Of a stretch of DNA of 64,000 bases, positions 46,980 to 56,110 are shown piece after piece. Origin of the DNA: Mesorhizobium sp. (GTDB taxonomy: Bacteria; Pseudomonadota; Alphaproteobacteria; Rhizobiales; Rhizobiaceae); assembly GCA_019635735.1 (NCBI GenBank), contig JAHBYX010000002.1:186001-250000 (forward strand), in the 5' to 3' direction. How positions within the stretch are numbered: the first letter of the stretch is position 1; every line of letters begins with the position of its first letter. Both the position numbers and the translations under genes were made by a program. The notes beneath the pieces were generated by a model. It did not search any database and was not told where the DNA came from. It worked only from the letters and a program-made list of their open reading frames with translations.

Positions 46980-48794
46980 CTACCCCTCGATCTCCTCGCG
47001 CAGCATTTCCAGCTCCAGCCATTCCTCCTCCATGGCGTGGAGCGCGGCGCGTTCGGCGTCGAGGCTAGCGGCGATCTTCTGGAAGCCGGCCGGATCCTTC
47101 GAAAACAGCGCAGGGTCGGCGAGCTTCGCCTCCAGCGTCGCGATCTTCGCGTTCGCCTCTTCCATCTTCCTGGGCAGGTTCTCCAGCGCGAACTTCTGCT
47201 TGTAGGACAGCTTCTTCGAAGAGGGCTTGGGCGGCGGCGCCGCCAGTGCCTTCGGCGCGGGCGCCTCCGCCTCCTCGCTCTTGCGGCTCCTGCGCTCGAA
47301 ACGCTTCGAACCGCGCTGGATCAGCATGTCGGCATAGCCGCCGGCATATTCGACCCACTTGCCGTCGCCGTCCGGCGCGATCGTCGAGGTCACGGTGCGA
47401 TCGAGGAAGTCGCGATCGTGGCTGACGAGGATGACCGTGCCGGCGAACCCCGCGACGAGCTCCTGCAAAAGGTCCAGCGTCTCCATGTCGAGGTCGTTTG
47501 TCGGCTCGTCGAGCACCAGAAGGTTGGCCGGCTGCGCCAGGATGCGCGCCAGGATCAGTCGCGCCCGCTCGCCACCCGAAAGCTCGCGCACCGGCGTGCG
47601 CATCTGCTCGGGCTTGAACAGGAAGTCCTTCATGTAGGACGCGACGTGCTTCTCCTGCCCGTTGATCGTCAGGCTGTCGCCGCGACCGCGCGTCAGGAAA
47701 TGCGCCAGCGTCTCTTCGGGATCGACCTTCTCGCGCTTCTGATCCAGCGTCGCGATGTCCAGGTTCACCCCGAGACGGACCGTGCCGGTGTCCGGCGCGA
47801 GTTCGCCGGTCAGCATCTTGAGCAGCGTCGTCTTGCCCGCCCCGTTCGGCCCGACCAGGCCGACGCGGTCGCCGCGGTTGATCCGGATCGAGAAGTTCTT
47901 GACCACCTCCAGGTCGCCGAAGCTCTTCGAGATGTTCTTCGCCTCGATCACCAGCTTGCCGCTTTCGGCCGCGTCGCTCGCCGCCATCTTCGCCAGGCCT
48001 TCGGCGCCGCGATGGGCGCGGTGTCTCTGCCGCATCGACTGCAATTCGCCCAGCCGGCGCATGTTGCGCTTGCGCCGGGCCGTGACGCCGTAGCGCAGCC
48101 AGTGCTCCTCGCGCACGATCTGGCGGCCGAGCTTGTGCTGCTCGCGCTCCTCCTCCTCCAGCACCTGGTCGCGCCATTCCTCGAAATGGGCAAAGCCGCG
48201 GTCGAGCCGCTTCGTCTGGCCGCGATCGAGCCACACCGTCGCCTGGCTCACCCGCTCGAGAAAACGCCGGTCGTGCGAGATCAGGATGATCGCCGAGGAG
48301 GAGCGCAAGAGCTCGTCCTCCAGCCATTCGATCGTGGCGAGGTCGAGATGGTTGGTCGGCTCGTCGAGCAGCAGGATGTCCGGTTCGGGCGCCAGGACAC
48401 GGGCAAGTGCGGCGCGCCGCGCCTCGCCGCCCGACAGCGTGTCGGGATGCTCGTCGCCGGTGAGCCCGAGGTGCTCGATCAGGTAGGTGACGCGGTGCGG
48501 ATCGTCCGCCGGGCCTCTGCCCGCCTCGACATAGGCGCGGACGGTGTCGAACCCCTCCATGTCAGGCATCTGCGCCAGATAGCGGATCGTGGCCGACGGG
48601 TGACGGAACACCTCGCCCTCCTGCGCCTCGACGAGGCCGGCCGCGATCTTGAGCAGTGTCGACTTGCCGGACCCGTTGCGGCCGACGAGCGCGATCTTGT
48701 CGCCCGCCGTCACCGACAGGTCAGCCCCGTTGAGCAGCGGCGTGCCGCCGAAGGTCAGCCGGATGCCGTCGAGCTTGAGGAGCGGTGGTGCCAT
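46980..48794 (-). CDS. uup: ABC-F ATPase, Uup type
   Basis: A 604-residue duplicated ATPase without membrane domains. The two Walker A motifs are GRNGSGKST near residue 36 and GPNGAGKTT near 342, with signatures LSGGEARRAAL and LSGGERARLIL. The C-terminal ~80 residues form the coiled coil characteristic of Uup. ABC-F proteins act on ribosomes or DNA intermediates. The start 48794 overlaps the thiamine pyrophosphokinase stop by one base; the longer frame upstream is not coding. Confidence 0.93.
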   Translation of the reverse strand: MAPPLLKLDGIRLTFGGTPLLNGADLSVTAGDKIALVGRNGSGKSTLLKIAAGLVEAQEGEVFRHPSATIRYLAQMPDMEGFDTVRAYVEAGRGPADDPHRVTYLIEHLGLTGDEHPDTLSGGEARRAALARVLAPEPDILLLDEPTNHLDLATIEWLEDELLRSSSAIILISHDRRFLERVSQATVWLDRGQTKRLDRGFAHFEEWRDQVLEEEEREQHKLGRQIVREEHWLRYGVTARRKRNMRRLGELQSMRQRHRAHRGAEGLAKMAASDAAESGKLVIEAKNISKSFGDLEVVKNFSIRINRGDRVGLVGPNGAGKTTLLKMLTGELAPDTGTVRLGVNLDIATLDQKREKVDPEETLAHFLTRGRGDSLTINGQEKHVASYMKDFLFKPEQMRTPVRELSGGERARLILARILAQPANLLVLDEPTNDLDMETLDLLQELVAGFAGTVILVSHDRDFLDRTVTSTIAPDGDGKWVEYAGGYADMLIQRGSKRFERRSRKSEEAEAPAPKALAAPPPKPSSKKLSYKQKFALENLPRKMEEANAKIATLEAKLADPALFSKDPAGFQKIAASLDAERAALHAMEEEWLELEMLREEIEG

Positions 48795-49435
48795 CAGGAC
48801 TGCTGTTCCAGGGTTTGCGCGACGAGCAGGGCACGCCCGGAGACGAGCGATACGTGCAGCGGCCCGGCCACGCGATTGGAGATGGTGAGCGACGAGCCGA
48901 AGTCCATGTGGATCCGGTCGAGCGGCCATTCCGCCCCTTCGATGCTCAGACCTTCGATATCGGTGAAACCGAGGATCGAGAAGAGTGTGCCATAGAGATA
49001 GTCGAACGAATGCGCGCCCGGCAGAACCGGCCGGCCTTCCTGCCTGCCGCTCGTCAGCGTCACGTCGAACCCCCGCTCGGCGAGCCGCAGGGCGAGCGCC
49101 AGGTGCAGGAACTCGTGATCGGCCCGCTCGCCGCCGAACGCGCCGAGGATGAGCAGCGACGTCGCGCCATCAGCTATCGCGATGTCTATGGCGAGTTCGC
49201 CGTCGGTCTTGTCCTTGGCCGCAGGGAAGGTCTGGCGCGGCACATCGCGATGCGCTTCGAAATCCGCGGCGGACGAGGAATCGAAGTCGCCGACCCAGAG
49301 TTCCGGCACCATGCCCAGCGCCGCCGCGTGGCGGATGCCGGAATCCGCTGCGATGAGGCGTGCGCCCGCCGCAAGCCGCGCGACGCGCGGCGTCACCGTC
49401 AGCTCGCCGCCGAGGAGGATTGCAAAAAGGCTCAT
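48794..49435 (-). CDS. thiamine pyrophosphokinase
   Basis: A 213-residue enzyme that makes thiamine diphosphate from thiamine and ATP. Conserved acid motifs are VGDFDSSS near residue 50 and AKDKTDGELAIDIA near 75, and GGERADHEFLHL near 103 completes the active site. Start MSLFAILL was chosen over a longer frame. Translationally coupled to uup by TGATG. Confidence 0.88.
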   Translation of the reverse strand: MSLFAILLGGELTVTPRVARLAAGARLIAADSGIRHAAALGMVPELWVGDFDSSSAADFEAHRDVPRQTFPAAKDKTDGELAIDIAIADGATSLLILGAFGGERADHEFLHLALALRLAERGFDVTLTSGRQEGRPVLPGAHSFDYLYGTLFSILGFTDIEGLSIEGAEWPLDRIHMDFGSSLTISNRVAGPLHVSLVSGRALLVAQTLEQQS

Positions 49436-49487
49436 GCGCGGCGCTCTAACATGCACCGGCGCAGGAGCGATAGGCCGTGTTGTCGCG

Positions 49488-50117
49488 TCAGGCCGCCGGC
49501 GGAAAGCGGAAGTGTCCGACGATCCGGAAGCCGAACAGCACGTCCTCGATCCGCGCGCCCGCGCCGATGTTGTGGATCATGAGCGGCCGGATCCCGCCAA
49601 GGCTGCTGCGCGCGTCGGACACGATGCCGATATGCGGCAGGCCGCCGGGAAGGCGCTGCGTCACCAGATCGCCGGGCAGGTAGTCGTCCGGCTCGTCCGA
49701 CACCGGAACGGCCGCGCCCTTTCGTTCCAGGAATGTCTCCAGATTGGGCACGCGCCGGTGATCGATGTTGCGGTCCGGCCGCGACAGGCCCCAGGTCTTC
49801 GGATAGGCCGGGAACGCGGCGCGCATGTCGGCATTGACGAGGCGCTGCAGATCGATGCCGAAGGCGTCCCGATAGGCGCGGATGACGACGTCCGTGCAGA
49901 CGCCGCGCTCGCGCGGCACGTCGCCGTTCGGAAAATCGATCCGGCTATAGGACGGATCGTAGATGACGGTCACGCCCACCTGTGAGGCCGCCGCCTCGAT
50001 CAGTTTCTTTGCCCAAGGTTCGACCGGCTGCTCCGCGCGGACCGGCGGGCCGTGATTCAGGAAGAGGCCCGCGCACGCCGCCGTCAGCCCTCCCAGAAAC
50101 AACGTTCGCCGCTTCAT
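49488..50117 (-). CDS. DUF1287 secreted protein
   Basis: A 209-residue precursor with a signal peptide (RTLFLGGLTAACAGLFL...VRAE). The DUF1287 signature is clear: AAASQVGVTVIYDPSYSRIDFPNGDVPRERGVCTDVVIRAYRDAFG, including the cysteine of GVCTDVV. The fold is NlpC/P60-like, suggesting periplasmic hydrolase activity that is not proven. A C-terminal HNIGAGARIEDVLF supplies the expected histidine. Confidence 0.88.
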   Translation of the reverse strand: MKRRTLFLGGLTAACAGLFLNHGPPVRAEQPVEPWAKKLIEAAASQVGVTVIYDPSYSRIDFPNGDVPRERGVCTDVVIRAYRDAFGIDLQRLVNADMRAAFPAYPKTWGLSRPDRNIDHRRVPNLETFLERKGAAVPVSDEPDDYLPGDLVTQRLPGGLPHIGIVSDARSSLGGIRPLMIHNIGAGARIEDVLFGFRIVGHFRFPPAA

Positions 50118-50236
50118 TCCCGAGCCTCGCTGGAAATCCCGCCATGACGCCCGGGGATTTCGTCCGAATTGAGATCGCCGGACAAGCAACCAAGCACAGG
50201 GTTCATGCATTCACGGTGGATACCGAAGGGCACCGT

Positions 50237-50803
50237 ATGGAAAGTCTGATCGCCGAGTTCGGCCATCCAACCTTCACGCCGTTTCCGGTCGTTGTTGCCC
50301 GGCTTCTCCTGGCCGCGCTGTTCGGTGCGGCCATCGGCTTCGAGCGTGAATGGCGGGCCCGGTCTGCCGGGCTGCGCACGCACATTCTCGTCTGTGTCGC
50401 GGCGGCCACCTTCGCGATACTGACGATCGAGATCGTCCATGCGCCGATGTTCGACCCGGGTGCGATCGGGGAAGCGGTCAAGGTCGACCCGATCCGCATC
50501 GTCGAGGCAGTGACCGCCGGCGTCGCCTTCCTCGCGGCGGGCGTGGTGATCTTCACAAAGGGCGAGGTGCATGGGCTGACCACAGGTGCCGGCATGTGGC
50601 TCGCGGGGGCTATCGGCGTCGCCTGCGGCCTCGGCCTTTGGCAGATCGCGCTGCTGGCAACGCTCATCGCCCTGGTCGTCCTCGGCCTTCTGCATGCGCT
50701 TGAATCGAAGCTCGCTTTCGCGGGCCAGGCTCCCAGGGCGGCGGATTCGCCCAGGACGGACGCTCGCAGCGTCGACCGGTCCGACACCATGCCGCCGCGC
50801 TGA
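50237..50803 (+). CDS. MgtC/SapB-family membrane protein
   Basis: A 188-residue protein with five helices. The MgtC signature LLAALFGAAIGFEREWRARSAGLRTHILV lies at residues 24-52, and VEAVTAGVAFLAAGVVIF lies near 95. This is a short MgtC without the C-terminal ACT-like domain. The tail after residue 155 is polar. MgtC proteins act in Mg starvation and intracellular survival by modulating F1F0; that role here is inferred. It is divergent from the DUF1287 gene. Confidence 0.88.
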   Translation: MESLIAEFGHPTFTPFPVVVARLLLAALFGAAIGFEREWRARSAGLRTHILVCVAAATFAILTIEIVHAPMFDPGAIGEAVKVDPIRIVEAVTAGVAFLAAGVVIFTKGEVHGLTTGAGMWLAGAIGVACGLGLWQIALLATLIALVVLGLLHALESKLAFAGQAPRAADSPRTDARSVDRSDTMPPR

Positions 50804-50840
50804 ACGAATCATCGAATTGCCGAACTTCGCGCGCGGTGGT

Positions 50841-50969
50841 ATGAGCCGCGCCATGGAACGCCTGTTCGGAAATCCGAGCTATCGCCAGTTCACGCTGCAG
50901 GACCGCAAGCGCCTGCCGGCGCGCTTCTTTGCGGCGATCTCCGGCGCCAAGACCGCGCGACTTCGCTGA
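50841..50969 (+). CDS. possible 42-residue basic peptide
   Basis: A short frame encoding a basic peptide (MERLFGNPSYRQFTLQDRK within it) 60 bases before leuC. It has only a weak GGTGGT site and no recognisable family. The in-frame arginine-rich composition could arise by chance in high-GC DNA. Listed because it is the only frame in the 226-base gap before leuC. A GCGGC-TTCG-GCCGC hairpin (50976-50989) follows it. Confidence 0.25.
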   Translation: MSRAMERLFGNPSYRQFTLQDRKRLPARFFAAISGAKTARLR

Positions 50970-51029
50970 CTGGCCGCGGCTTCGGCCGCCCGTCACCGAT
51001 CTCGAAAGCTCCAGCCACGGAACCCAGCC

Positions 51030-52439
51030 ATGAGCGCACCGCGCACCCTCTACGACAAGATTTTCGACGACCACGTCGTCCAACGCGACCCTGACGGCAC
51101 CTGCCTCCTCTACATCGACCGCCACCTCGTCCACGAGGTCACCAGCCCGCAGGCCTTCGAGGGCCTGCGCATGACGGGCCGCAAGGTCCGCCATCCGGAA
51201 AAGACGCTTGCCGTCGTCGACCACAACGTGCCGACCTCCAAGGACCGCGTGAACGGCATCAAGAACGAGGAGAGCCGCATCCAGGTCGAGGCGCTGGCGC
51301 AGAACGCTGCCGACTTCGGCGTCGAATACTATTCCGAGAAGGACCGCCGCCAGGGCATCGTCCACATCATCGGTCCCGAGCAGGGCTTCACGCTCCCCGG
51401 CATGACCATCGTCTGCGGCGACAGCCACACCTCGACCCATGGTGCCTTCGGCGCGCTGGCGCACGGCATCGGAACGTCCGAAGTCGAGCACGTGCTCGCC
51501 ACCCAGACGCTGATCCAGCGCAAGGCCAAGAACATGCTCGTCCAGGTCGATGGCAAGCTGCCCGAAGGCGTCACCGCCAAGGACATCATCCTCGCCATCA
51601 TCGGCGAGATCGGCACGGCGGGCGGCACCGGCTACGTCATCGAATATGCCGGCGAGGCGATCCGTGCGCTGTCGATGGAAGGCCGCATGACGATCTGCAA
51701 CATGTCGATCGAAGGCGGGGCGCGGGCCGGCCTGATCGCGCCGGACGAGACCACCTTTGCCTACGTCAAGGACAAGCCGCGCGCCCCGAAGGGCACTGCT
51801 TGGGACATGGCGCTGGAATACTGGAAGACCCTGAAGTCCGACGAAGGCGCGCACTTCGACCGCATCGTCAAGCTCGACGCGGCCAAGCTGCCGCCCATCG
51901 TCACCTGGGGCTCTTCGCCCGAGGACGTCGTCTCCGTCACCGGCGAAGTTCCGGATCCGGCCTTGATCGAGGACGAGAACAAGCGCGCTTCGAAATACCG
52001 CGCGCTCGACTACATGGGGCTGAAGCCAGGCACGAAGATGACCGACATCGCCATCGACCGCGTCTTCATCGGCTCCTGCACCAATGGCCGCATCGAGGAT
52101 CTGAGGCAGGTCGCCAAGGTCGTGGAGGGGAAGAAGGTCGCCCCCACCGTCAACGCCATGATCGTGCCGGGTTCAGGTCTGGTGAAGGCGCAGGCGGAGG
52201 CCGAGGGGCTCGACAGGATCTTCATCGAGGCCGGATTCGACTGGCGCGAGCCGGGCTGCTCGATGTGCCTGGCGATGAACGACGACAGGCTGGCGCCGCA
52301 CGAGCGCTGCGCCTCGACCTCGAACCGCAACTTCGAGGGCCGCCAGGGCTTCAAGGGCCGCACCCACCTCGTCTCCCCCGCGATGGCGGGAGCCGCGGCG
52401 ATCGCCGGTCATTTCGTCGACATCCGCGACTGGCACTGA
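51030..52439 (+). CDS. leuC: 3-isopropylmalate dehydratase large subunit
   Basis: A 469-residue aconitase-family subunit that isomerises 2- to 3-isopropylmalate in leucine synthesis, with LeuD. The [4Fe-4S] cysteines are in [12 protein letters not shown] near residue 348 and [11 protein letters not shown] near 410. [30 protein letters not shown] near 130 is the family signature. leuD is not adjacent. A hairpin terminator follows. Confidence 0.98.
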   Translation: MSAPRTLYDKIFDDHVVQRDPDGTCLLYIDRHLVHEVTSPQAFEGLRMTGRKVRHPEKTLAVVDHNVPTSKDRVNGIKNEESRIQVEALAQNAADFGVEYYSEKDRRQGIVHIIGPEQGFTLPGMTIVCGDSHTSTHGAFGALAHGIGTSEVEHVLATQTLIQRKAKNMLVQVDGKLPEGVTAKDIILAIIGEIGTAGGTGYVIEYAGEAIRALSMEGRMTICNMSIEGGARAGLIAPDETTFAYVKDKPRAPKGTAWDMALEYWKTLKSDEGAHFDRIVKLDAAKLPPIVTWGSSPEDVVSVTGEVPDPALIEDENKRASKYRALDYMGLKPGTKMTDIAIDRVFIGSCTNGRIEDLRQVAKVVEGKKVAPTVNAMIVPGSGLVKAQAEAEGLDRIFIEAGFDWREPGCSMCLAMNDDRLAPHERCASTSNRNFEGRQGFKGRTHLVSPAMAGAAAIAGHFVDIRDWH

Positions 52440-52463
52440 CACGGCCACGACGCATAGACGGCA

Positions 52464-52488
52464 AGAGGCCCGGCTCGTCCGGGCCTCT
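52464..52488. terminator. hairpin terminator after leuC
   Basis: AGAGGCCCGG and CCGGGCCTCT form a perfect 10-bp stem around a 5-base loop. It lies between convergent leuC and the 101-residue protein gene and could serve both. No strong T run follows on either side. Confidence 0.7.
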
Positions 52489-52500
52489 CTCGTTAGACGA

Positions 52501-52806
52501 CTACCGCCTGACGAGTTCGTACCACGAATCGCGGACGCCCGGCTGGTCCTTGGCGACGACGAGCGCGAGCTGCTCCTTGTCGAAGACCTCGAACCAGTCG
52601 CTCCATTCCACGAGTTCGCGTCCGCCGGCGTTCTGCGCCCGCTCGGCCTGGTCCTGGTCCTGGTAGGCGATCTGGTCGAACACGATCACCAGCATCGGTT
52701 GGGTACCGCCCGCCGGCGACACATCGACGATCGCGGGCGTACCCATGCGGGCGGCGGCCCAGTCGCGGACCGAATCATGATCGGTGAGGGTGACGGTTTC
52801 GGTCAT
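52501..52806 (-). CDS. conserved-looking 101-residue protein
   Basis: A soluble acidic protein that I do not recognise by name. It opens MTETVTLTDHDSVRDWAAARMGTPAIVDVS and carries a repetitive Gln/Asp stretch (AYQDQDQAERAQNAGG), ending FDKEQLALVVAKDQPG. No signal or membrane segment. AGGAGAAAA precedes the ATG. Convergent with leuC. Confidence 0.65.
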   Translation of the reverse strand: MTETVTLTDHDSVRDWAAARMGTPAIVDVSPAGGTQPMLVIVFDQIAYQDQDQAERAQNAGGRELVEWSDWFEVFDKEQLALVVAKDQPGVRDSWYELVRR

Positions 52807-52919
52807 ACTTTTCTCCTGAATGAGGTTGGGAACTGCCAGCCCCTCTTTGTGGTTCCTGCCGGCAGTTAACCGGATGTTCGTCGGCGCGGTTCTAGAACGG
52901 AATCGAAGTACAGGATGCC

Positions 52920-54137
52920 ATGACCAGCGCCGCTTTCATTCTGATGACCAATCTCAGCGTTTCGGCGCTGCTGGCGATCGCATTCCTGGCCATCGCCACC
53001 TATGACAGGTCCCTGGCTTCCGCTCGCTGGATCAGCGCCGCCTATGCATTCGGCATCGCCTACTCCGGTTTCGAACTCCTCATATCGTATTGGCCGACAT
53101 CGACAATAGTGGCGACCACGGCCTACACGTCTCTTCTCCTGGCGCTGGCATCCTATTCCGTCGGCGTCGCGCGAAAATACGACGTCAGGCCGCCTTGGCG
53201 CCTGCTCGGCCTCCTCCTGGTCGCCTCGGTGCTGCTGAATCTCTACACGCAGACTCTGCCGCGCGAATTGATCTCACGCAATGTCCTCTGGCAGGCGCCC
53301 TACGGCGTGCTGCAGGCGGTCTCCGTATGGATATTGCTGCGCGCCCGCAGACTGGATGCTCTCGACAAGTCATTGCTGGGCATACTCGCCCTGAGTGCCG
53401 CGTATTTCGTGATCAAACCTCTCATCGCGGTCGAGATCGGAGGGCCCGGCTCGTCGCCCGCGTCCTATCTCAACACGGCCTACGCGCTGCTCTCCCAGTC
53501 CACAGGCATCATCCTGGCGGTCGCTGTCGCGCTGATGACCTTGGCCGTCTATGTCGGCCGCATGCTGTCGGATGCGAACTTGAGATCCGCGACGGACACC
53601 TTGTCGGGTCTTCTCAACCGCCGCGGATTCGTCGAGCGGGCCGACGAGACGTTGCGCATCGCCGACCGCTCCGGCGGCCCGGTGACACTCGTGCTCGCCG
53701 ACATCGACCGCTTCAAGGCGGTGAACGACACCTATGGCCACGAGGCGGGCGATCGGGTCGTCCAGGTGTTCTCCGACGTGATGAGGCAGGTGGCGGGGGA
53801 CAATATCATCGGCCGGATCGGCGGCGACGAGTTCGCGATCCTGCTTTCCGGCACAGAGCTCGCGACCGCCCGCCTCATCGCCGAAGGCGCCCGGGTCGCG
53901 TTCTCGCAGTCCGTGATCGGCGGCCTGGCGTCGGGCGACGGCTGTACGGCGACCTTCGGCGTCGCCCAGCGTCACGGCAGCGAGACCTACGACGAACTGC
54001 TGCGCCGGGCAGACCTGGCCCTTTACGAGGCGAAGAACGCCGGGCGCGATTGCGTTCGGGTTGCTCCGCCGATGGTCCACCCGAGCGGCAACGGCAACGG
54101 CGCACAAAACCGCCGCGCGTTCCGGGACAAGCGATAG
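52920..54137 (+). CDS. membrane diguanylate cyclase (GGDEF)
   Basis: A 405-residue protein with six or seven N-terminal helices (to about residue 210) and a C-terminal GGDEF domain: active site GGDEF at residues 301-305, substrate region ADIDRFKAVNDTYGHEAGD near 260. It should make cyclic di-GMP. No RxxD inhibitory site is visible at the usual place before GGDEF, so product inhibition is doubtful. No EAL domain. Confidence 0.93.
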   Translation: MTSAAFILMTNLSVSALLAIAFLAIATYDRSLASARWISAAYAFGIAYSGFELLISYWPTSTIVATTAYTSLLLALASYSVGVARKYDVRPPWRLLGLLLVASVLLNLYTQTLPRELISRNVLWQAPYGVLQAVSVWILLRARRLDALDKSLLGILALSAAYFVIKPLIAVEIGGPGSSPASYLNTAYALLSQSTGIILAVAVALMTLAVYVGRMLSDANLRSATDTLSGLLNRRGFVERADETLRIADRSGGPVTLVLADIDRFKAVNDTYGHEAGDRVVQVFSDVMRQVAGDNIIGRIGGDEFAILLSGTELATARLIAEGARVAFSQSVIGGLASGDGCTATFGVAQRHGSETYDELLRRADLALYEAKNAGRDCVRVAPPMVHPSGNGNGAQNRRAFRDKR

Positions 54138-54152
54138 CCTGCGGGGCTCAGC

Positions 54153-54509
54153 TCAGTCGCATACCCGGCGCGCCGGGGTCGGCACCACTCCGTCCGGCAG
54201 CCCGTACATGTAGCTGCGGCCTTTGAAGATGCCGGGCACGGTGTAGCAGTGGCGGTAGGCCTCGACAGCCGGGCCGTCGTCCTCATAGAGCTGGGGTTCG
54301 GCGGCGGCCTGTGCCTCATACTCCGCAAGGACATGGCCCTGGCCAACGATGATGCGCTTGTAGCCCGCCGGGCTGTAGACGATCAGATTGCCGAACGAAT
54401 CGGCATGATACCTCTCGCCATACGGGTCTCCGGCTACTGCCGGCGCGGCGGCGGCGAACAATCCCGCCGCGAGCGGCAGGGCGCGCAGGTGTTTCGCGAT
54501 CGAACGCAT
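54153..54509 (-). CDS. small secreted protein
   Basis: A 118-residue precursor with a signal peptide (LRALPLAAGLFAAAAPAVA). The mature part contains YHADSFGNLIVYSPAGYKRIIVG and two cysteines (RHCYTVPG, RRVCD). I do not recognise the family. Convergent with the diguanylate cyclase gene. Confidence 0.7.
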   Translation of the reverse strand: MRSIAKHLRALPLAAGLFAAAAPAVAGDPYGERYHADSFGNLIVYSPAGYKRIIVGQGHVLAEYEAQAAAEPQLYEDDGPAVEAYRHCYTVPGIFKGRSYMYGLPDGVVPTPARRVCD

Positions 54510-54678
54510 GGCCTGTCCTTTCCGGGCAAGGGCCCGAGCCGTTTCCTAAGACAAGGATTAACCAATTATTAACCTTTGTCACGGCTTGGCGGTGGTCCGC
54601 GGCGCGCCGATTGAGAAACATGGTTAACGAGACGCGCGCCGGCTTGAAAAACATCCCGACAGGAGGCTAGCTGACGCG

Positions 54679-55110
54679 ATGGGGGCATTGTTCCGAAAGA
54701 GCTCGCACGGGGCCTACCTTGCGGCAGCGCTGGTTTCGGCGTGTCTGCTGGGCGGCTGCGCATCGGACGGCACGTCCGCGCCGACCGCGTCATTGCTGCC
54801 GGGTGCATCCGCATCCGCCGCGGACATTGCGGACGCTGGCGCCGACGCGGCGGGGACCGTCGCCTACGAGGACAACGCGCTCTATGCCGGCCGGTCGATC
54901 TATCGTTGCGACAACGGCGAAAGCCTCGAGGTGAACAACACGGTCACGCAGGTGGTGCTCGGCCTTTCCGACGGCTCGGTGATGGAACTGCCGGCCTCTC
55001 CGGCCGATTCGCACACCCGCTATGTCAAGGATCAGTACGCCTTCGTCTTCGACGGCACGGAAGCGCTTTTCTTCCGCCCCAAGGCGGCGCCCGCCACCTG
55101 CAGGCGCTGA
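54679..55110 (+). CDS. MliC-like lipoprotein
   Basis: A 143-residue lipoprotein precursor with lipobox LLGGC near residue 26. After an Ala/Ser linker, the C-terminal domain has SIYRCDNGESLEVNNT, MELPASPADSHTRYVKDQYAFVFDG, and a final cysteine, the pattern of MliC/PliC lysozyme inhibitors (beta-barrel with Cys-Cys and the SGxxY-type loop replaced here by DSHTRY). It may protect peptidoglycan; inferred. Confidence 0.72.
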   Translation: MGALFRKSSHGAYLAAALVSACLLGGCASDGTSAPTASLLPGASASAADIADAGADAAGTVAYEDNALYAGRSIYRCDNGESLEVNNTVTQVVLGLSDGSVMELPASPADSHTRYVKDQYAFVFDGTEALFFRPKAAPATCRR

Positions 55111-55202
55111 CAACCGCCGGAGGCCGGAAATCTTCAATCGATTGAAGCTCCCGGCATCACTTTTCATGTACTAAATACCGCACTTGCCACGCTTTTCCGG
55201 CT

Positions 55203-55231
55203 TTGACGCGCTGCAAAAACCGCACTAGAAC
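55203..55231 (+). promoter_or_regulatory. candidate sdh operon promoter
   Basis: TTGACG (55203-55208) and TAGAAC (55226-55231) are 17 bases apart, about 76 bases before the sdhC start. Direct reading; activity inferred. Confidence 0.55.
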
Positions 55232-55307
55232 GCTGGCACGAAAAAGTCGCATTTCGGCCAGCCTGATGCCGCCCGCGGGATAAGGCCAAGCCGCCCTCGG
55301 GGGAGCC

Positions 55308-55718
55308 ATGTCCGCACCAGCCACCCGCCTCAAGCCTCGGCCGCTATCGCCACATCTGCAGATTTACAAGCCGATACCGACGATGGTCATGTCGATCCTG
55401 CATCGCATCACCGGCGGTGCGCTCTATGTCGGCACCCTCCTTGTCGCGTGGTGGGTGAGCGCGGCGGCAGGCAGCGAGAGCTATTTCGACTGGGTGAGCG
55501 GTATCGTCGGATCCTGGTTCGGTCAGCTCGTCCTGTTCGGCTTCAGCTGGGCGCTCATGTTCCACCTGCTCGGCGGCATCCGTCATCTGATCTGGGACAC
55601 CGGCTCCTACATGGAGAAGCACACCGCCACGAAGCTCGCGATCGCAACCATGATCGGATCGATCGTGCTGACGCTCGCGGTCTGGGCCGCCGTCGTCGCG
55701 ATGAGGAGCGCAGCATGA
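55308..55718 (+). CDS. sdhC: succinate dehydrogenase cytochrome b556 subunit
   Basis: A 136-residue membrane anchor with three helices. The family start RPLSPHLQIYKPIPTMVMSILHRITGGAL contains the quinone-site serine and arginine (SILHR), and FHLLGGIRHLIWD holds the heme-ligand histidine region. Overlaps sdhD by four bases. Confidence 0.96.
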   Translation: MSAPATRLKPRPLSPHLQIYKPIPTMVMSILHRITGGALYVGTLLVAWWVSAAAGSESYFDWVSGIVGSWFGQLVLFGFSWALMFHLLGGIRHLIWDTGSYMEKHTATKLAIATMIGSIVLTLAVWAAVVAMRSAA

Positions 55719-56107
55719 AGAAATCGTCCGACATGCGCACCGCGCTCGGCCGTGTCCGGGGACTGGGTGCCGCCCGCGAGGGCACCGGCCATTTCTGGGC
55801 GATCCGGCTGACCTCCATCGCACTGGTTCCGCTGACCTTTTTCGTGGTCGGCCTGCTTTTCGCGCTCAACGGCGCGGGCTATGCCGAGATGCGGTCGATC
55901 CTCGGCAATCCGCTGGTGAGCATGATGCTCCTGGCGACGATCGGCGCGAGCCTCTACCACATGTGGCTCGGCATGCAGGACATCCTGCTCGACTATGCGC
56001 ACGGCGAAGCCTCGAAATACGGCCTGCTGATCCTCAACACCTTCTTCTGCATCGCAATCGGCGCCATTTGCGCCTTCTCGCTTCTCAAGATCGCTTTCGG
56101 AGTCTGA
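55715..56107 (+). CDS. sdhD: succinate dehydrogenase membrane anchor subunit
   Basis: A 130-residue anchor with three helices. GAAREGTGHFWAIRLTSIALVPL is the conserved N-terminal helix and SLYHMWLGMQDILLDYAHGE carries the heme histidine and quinone-site Asp/Tyr. ATGA overlap with sdhC. Confidence 0.95.
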   Translation: MKKSSDMRTALGRVRGLGAAREGTGHFWAIRLTSIALVPLTFFVVGLLFALNGAGYAEMRSILGNPLVSMMLLATIGASLYHMWLGMQDILLDYAHGEASKYGLLILNTFFCIAIGAICAFSLLKIAFGV

Positions 56108-56110
56108 AAC